Of a stretch of DNA of 9,148 nucleotides, positions 6,608 through 9,148 are shown piece by piece. A program made the translations under genes and the position numbers. A model generated the notes under the pieces. That model was not told the DNA's origin and did no database searches. It saw nothing but the letters and a program-made list of their open reading frames with translations. Each line of letters opens with the position of its first letter. Position 1 is the first letter of the stretch. The stretch comes from Sulfurospirillaceae bacterium. GTDB taxonomy: Bacteria; Campylobacterota; Campylobacteria; Campylobacterales; Sulfurospirillaceae. The stretch is from positions 1-9,148 of the forward strand of contig JAQWCT010000097.1 of NCBI GenBank assembly GCA_028705785.1, in the 5' to 3' direction.

Positions 6608-7015
6608 TTACCAACCTCGTACTAAAGTATGACAATCTGTACAGGCATTGACAATGTCTGAAAAGGCATTATGTGCTTTTTTCATCTGTTTTAATGCCAA
6701 ATAAGTTTTCATCTCATCTGTTGCATTTTCAATTCTTTTTGAAGTGATAAGTGCCAAATTTTCCATCTGCTTTTTATTTTCAGGAAGAATTGATCTGATA
6801 ACTGCACGATCATGATAGATTGTGTTTTCTTTTTGCACTTGCTCGACACCACTTTGGATTAAATCTATATTGTTATATAGAAAACCTTTTTGTATATTAG
6901 CCAATCCATTTTCCATATTAATCATGACCATAGCATTAATTTTTTCTGCGTCTGAAGCGTTTAGAATAGATGCTGTACACAATGAAGCCAAGACAAATTG
7001 TATAGTTTTTTTCAT
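6608..7015 (-). CDS. Small periplasmic monohaem cytochrome c, class II-like (c'/c556 type)
   Basis: A 135-aa secreted protein. Residues 1-20 form a Sec signal peptide (MKK, hydrophobic core, cleavage probably after LNA, before SDAEK). The mature part of about 115 residues looks all-helical and has one haem site, CTDCH at 125-129, six residues from the C-terminus. A C-terminal CxxCH after a helical bundle is the hallmark of class II cytochromes c (cytochrome c' and c556); in c556 the sixth ligand is a Met in the first helix, and Met29, Met31 and Met34 are candidates here. The start is ATG with a strong GGAGGG site. It lies 62 bp downstream of petC on the same strand, so it may be read with the bc1 genes or from its own TATAAC box. 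The electron partner is unknown; a role as acceptor from bc1 is only a guess. Confidence 0.8.
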   Translation of the reverse strand: MKKTIQFVLASLCTASILNASDAEKINAMVMINMENGLANIQKGFLYNNIDLIQSGVEQVQKENTIYHDRAVIRSILPENKKQMENLALITSKRIENATDEMKTYLALKQMKKAHNAFSDIVNACTDCHTLVRGW

Positions 7016-7020
7016 AAATA

Positions 7021-7039
7021 CCCTCCATTAAAAGTTATA
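7021..7039 (-). promoter_or_regulatory. Strong ribosome site and possible -10 box of the small cytochrome gene
   Basis: GGAGGG (7026-7021 on the minus strand) lies 5 bases before the ATG at 7015. TATAAC at 7039-7034 could be a -10 box giving a very short leader. The ribosome site is clear; the promoter is tentative and may instead be replaced by read-through from petC. Confidence 0.45.
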
Positions 7040-7041
7040 GT

Positions 7042-7079
7042 AAGGCTAAGAGAAGCTCATAGCCTTATGTGTTTTTTTT
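7042..7079 (+). terminator. Hairpin with T8 tract, oriented on the plus strand, at the petC 3' end
   Basis: AAGGCTA (7042-7048) pairs with TAGCCTT (7060-7066); inside, GAG (7050-7052) pairs with CTC (7056-7058) after one A-A mismatch, leaving a 3-base loop. On the plus strand it is followed by ATGTG and eight T (7072-7079). It thus has the form of an intrinsic terminator for plus-strand (antisense) transcription toward petC. On the minus strand it follows the petC stop codon but only a weak CTTTTAA lies downstream, so termination of the pet transcript here is probably partial. Confidence 0.6.
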
Positions 7080-8148
7080 AGTGTACTTTTCTCCAAATTT
7101 TTACTTTCCACAAGTAAGCAAGTAAAGTAAATAATGCCATGTAAGCAATGAGTTTATAGCCTAGATCATCTCTCTCTGCTTTTTTTCTATCACCCACTTT
7201 TTCCATATAAGCAACAACTTTGTTTTGTGATACTTCGGTTAAACCTACACGAGGCATAGAAGTTCCTGCAAGTTGTTTTTGTGGATTGTTGATAAAAGTT
7301 GAAAGATAATCTTTACTTTTAGCACGAATCATCATTGAAAGATCAGGAGGAGTTGTTCCCATATATGCTTTAAGTGCATCTTGATTGCTGTTGCTTAATA
7401 CTTTATCATATTTGATATCATGACATCGTTGACATGCATCTTCAAAAGTTTGTTTAGCATCTAACTCTTTAGGTGCAATGGATTGAAGGTAAGCTACGAT
7501 ATCAGCTATTTCTTGATTGATATCTCCACCTAAACCAAAAAATGCAATCATAGGGTGAGGTTTTGTCTCGTTAAATTTATGTTCAACTTTTAAAGCTCTT
7601 GTAGGCTCTTTAATCAGTGCGATTAAATAACTTTTATCATAAAGTAAGCCAGCATTACTCAAATCAGGAGGAACAACACCAAAAGCTACAGAAGCACTTG
7701 CGTTATCCATAGGTGCTGCCATTCCTTGAGATTTAACACCATGACATCCAATACAGCCTGCTGACATAAATGTTTCAGCACCTTTTGTGGCACTACCTTT
7801 CATTTGACGAGCAGGTTCAAGTTCTTTCCAGAAACTCGTAATTTTGACAAGTTCTTCTTGGGCAATAGCAAGTACTTTTTTGGAAGAATCCACAGCTTTT
7901 TGAGCCTCTTCAATCTTCAATCTTTCACTAAGTGATTGTTGTAATTTTTTAAGCGATTCTTCTGCAGTTGCTTGATCTGTTTGTGCTTTGTGAATCACTT
8001 CTTTAGCATAGGCTATATCACCTTTTGCAAAATCAAAATCTGCAGGTGCAACATGTGGGTGCATTTGAGAGTGTGCAAAAGGCTCAACACCCCAATAAAT
8101 AAGTGCAGTAAAGAATAAAACAACAGTTAATATTTTAAATTCTCTCAT
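7078..8148 (-). CDS. petC: Dihaem cytochrome c1 subunit of the bc1 complex
   Basis: Membrane-anchored periplasmic subunit that carries electrons from the Rieske centre to soluble cytochrome c. The 356 aa comprise an N-terminal hydrophobic segment (about 5-20), a charged helical stretch at 45-107 with coiled-coil character, haem site 1 CIGCH at 132-136, haem site 2 CQRCH at 239-243, and a second hydrophobic segment near 333-349. Met200 (PHPM) and Met298 (GTSMPR) are candidate sixth ligands for haems 1 and 2. Two CxxCH sites are the Campylobacterota form of PetC and differ from the monohaem c1 of other Proteobacteria. The ATG overlaps the petB stop (ATGA), and a near-perfect AGGAGGTGA site lies inside the petB 3' end. 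The gene follows petB in the usual petABC order. Confidence 0.93.
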   Translation of the reverse strand: MREFKILTVVLFFTALIYWGVEPFAHSQMHPHVAPADFDFAKGDIAYAKEVIHKAQTDQATAEESLKKLQQSLSERLKIEEAQKAVDSSKKVLAIAQEELVKITSFWKELEPARQMKGSATKGAETFMSAGCIGCHGVKSQGMAAPMDNASASVAFGVVPPDLSNAGLLYDKSYLIALIKEPTRALKVEHKFNETKPHPMIAFFGLGGDINQEIADIVAYLQSIAPKELDAKQTFEDACQRCHDIKYDKVLSNSNQDALKAYMGTTPPDLSMMIRAKSKDYLSTFINNPQKQLAGTSMPRVGLTEVSQNKVVAYMEKVGDRKKAERDDLGYKLIAYMALFTLLAYLWKVKIWRKVH

Positions 8149-9148
8149 TTGTCACCTCCTTGGCTTTTTGCTTCCATTTTGGTAATAATTGGAAGGAGAA
8201 GAAACAGAACAATAAAGGTAAGAGCGGCATAAAAACCAACCCACGCATTATTGCCTGTTGGAGGGAGTTTTCCATACACTGTAAGAACAATCATATCAAT
8301 AACCAGTAACCAAAACCAGTATTTAAAGAGAGGTCTTTTGTGAGCTGGAGCTACATGATGAGGATTTCTATCTAGGAATGGGAAAACCATGAAAATGACA
8401 TTGGCAAAGCCAAATGCTGCTAAACCTATATCCATGGCTGCAACGCCAGCAACATCAAAGAAGAAACCACGAAGTACTTCATAACTCCACAAGAAATACC
8501 ACTCAGGATAGATATGAGCAGGTGTTTTCATATTGTTAGCTGGTTCAAAGTTGATGGGGTCCATCGCAAAGTCATAGTGATAACAGACAAGATAGAAGAA
8601 AATGGTTAAAAATACACCGACGACAAAGAAATCTTTTGAGAGGAAAACGGGCCAAAAAGGAACCACTTTAGACTCTTGTGTTTTTCCATCGAGATATTTT
8701 TGAGCTTCTTTGTCAAAATCGAATTCTTCTGCATCTTGATTATTAACATGTGGAAATCTCAAAGCATAGAAATGTACTGCAATCAGTAAGATGATAGCAA
8801 GTGGAAGAAGCAATACATGTAACATAAAAAATCGTGTTAAAGTCGCATCAGCAACCAAAAAGTCACCTCTAATCCAAATAACCAAAGCTTCACCAATAAA
8901 AGGAATTCCACCAAAAAGATTGGTGATAACTTGTGCTGCCCAGTAGCTCATTTGTCCCCAAGGAAGCATATATCCACTAAATGCTTCTGCTGAAAAGATA
9001 CCAAACAAAGCCATACCCGTTAGCCAAATAATCTCACGGCCTTTTTTATAAGAGCCATAATAGATACCTGTAAACATGTGAATATAGATAATGAGGAAGA
9101 TTGCAGAAGCTGCCACACCGTGAACATGTCTCCATAACCAGCCATATT
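8145..9148 (-). CDS. petB: Cytochrome b subunit of the bc1 complex, 5' end outside window
   Basis: Integral membrane subunit that oxidises quinol at the Qo site and carries two b haems. 333 complete codons are visible; about 80 N-terminal residues lie beyond the window edge, since reading continues in frame as YGWLWRHVHG upstream of GTG 9116, which is therefore an internal codon and not a start. Haem ligands: the His in RHVHG and the His in YIHMF (helix B, 13 residues apart), and His codons at 8819-8817 and 8774-8772 in helix D (14 residues apart). The Qo motif PEWY is at 8507-8496. Three further C-terminal helices follow, so this is a fused bc1-type b and not split b6/subunit IV. It overlaps petC by ATGA. 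petA (Rieske) is expected just upstream. Confidence 0.95.
   Translation of the reverse strand, partial: YGWLWRHVHGVAASAIFLIIYIHMFTGIYYGSYKKGREIIWLTGMALFGIFSAEAFSGYMLPWGQMSYWAAQVITNLFGGIPFIGEALVIWIRGDFLVADATLTRFFMLHVLLLPLAIILLIAVHFYALRFPHVNNQDAEEFDFDKEAQKYLDGKTQESKVVPFWPVFLSKDFFVVGVFLTIFFYLVCYHYDFAMDPINFEPANNMKTPAHIYPEWYFLWSYEVLRGFFFDVAGVAAMDIGLAAFGFANVIFMVFPFLDRNPHHVAPAHKRPLFKYWFWLLVIDMIVLTVYGKLPPTGNNAWVGFYAALTFIVLFLLLPIITKMEAKSQGGDK
8814..8821. repeat. TACATGTA palindrome (copy 6)
   Basis: Inside petB on the minus strand, encoding Leu-His-Val where the His is a haem ligand of helix D; second codon position. Confidence 0.7.

Noticed and set aside
6822..7031. Plus-strand open frame opposite the small cytochrome gene
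   Set aside because: The minus-strand reading has a signal peptide, CxxCH and a strong ribosome site; this frame has none.
669..7052. Shared 12-mer TAAGGCTAAGAG at 669-680 and 7041-7052
   Set aside because: A few identical 12-mers are expected by chance in 9 kb; one copy is in the mraY coding end and the other is part of a hairpin, with no wider similarity.
9114..9116. GTG as the start of petB
   Set aside because: In-frame conserved cytochrome b sequence (GWLWRHVHG) continues upstream to the window edge, including a haem-ligand His, so the GTG is internal.
1..9148. Search for mobile elements, CRISPR, defence or toxin genes
   Set aside because: No transposase, integrase, regularly spaced repeat or island boundary was seen; gene content is housekeeping throughout and base composition looks even.

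Overview
The window reads as ordinary chromosomal backbone of a Campylobacterota (Epsilonproteobacteria) member, probably a free-living Sulfurospirillum-like relative. The evidence is AT-rich DNA (roughly 40% G+C by eye), a short MurD/MraY pair of the Campylobacter type, a cytochrome c1 subunit with two CxxCH haem sites, and a gene order that, from memory, matches the murD-mraY-gpmI-fabG...acpP-fabF-accA neighbourhood of Campylobacter jejuni. Genus is inference; the phylum is well supported. No mobile element, CRISPR array, tRNA or rRNA was seen, and no gene-free stretch exceeds 100 bases.

Layout: (1) 1-1712, minus strand: mraY followed by murD (3' part outside the window), coupled through a TAATG stop/start overlap; these make lipid I and UDP-MurNAc-dipeptide for peptidoglycan. 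(2) 1713-1801: an 89-bp divergent promoter region with a 9-bp-arm dyad. (3) 1802-6576, plus strand: gpmI, fabG, acpP, fabF, accA, a glycolysis/gluconeogenesis gene leading a fatty-acid synthesis cluster. A perfect hairpin lies between acpP and fabF, and a strong terminator overlaps the accA stop codon. Three of these five genes start with TTG or GTG. (4) 6608-7015, minus strand: a small secreted monohaem cytochrome with a C-terminal CxxCH, resembling class II (cytochrome c'/c556) proteins. (5) 7078-9148, minus strand: petC and petB (5' end outside the window), the dihaem c1 and cytochrome b subunits of a quinol:cytochrome c oxidoreductase (bc1 complex), overlapping by ATGA.

How they work together: GpmI supplies the PEP/3-phosphoglycerate interconversion; AccA (with AccB/C/D elsewhere) makes malonyl-CoA; FabG and FabF elongate acyl chains on AcpP; MraY/MurD build the wall precursor. 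The bc1 genes are a separate respiratory unit, and the small cytochrome downstream may share its transcript.

The genes are conventional. The most notable unexplained signal is the 8-bp palindrome TACATGTA, present six times in 9.1 kb in all three codon phases, which looks like DNA-level rather than protein-level conservation.
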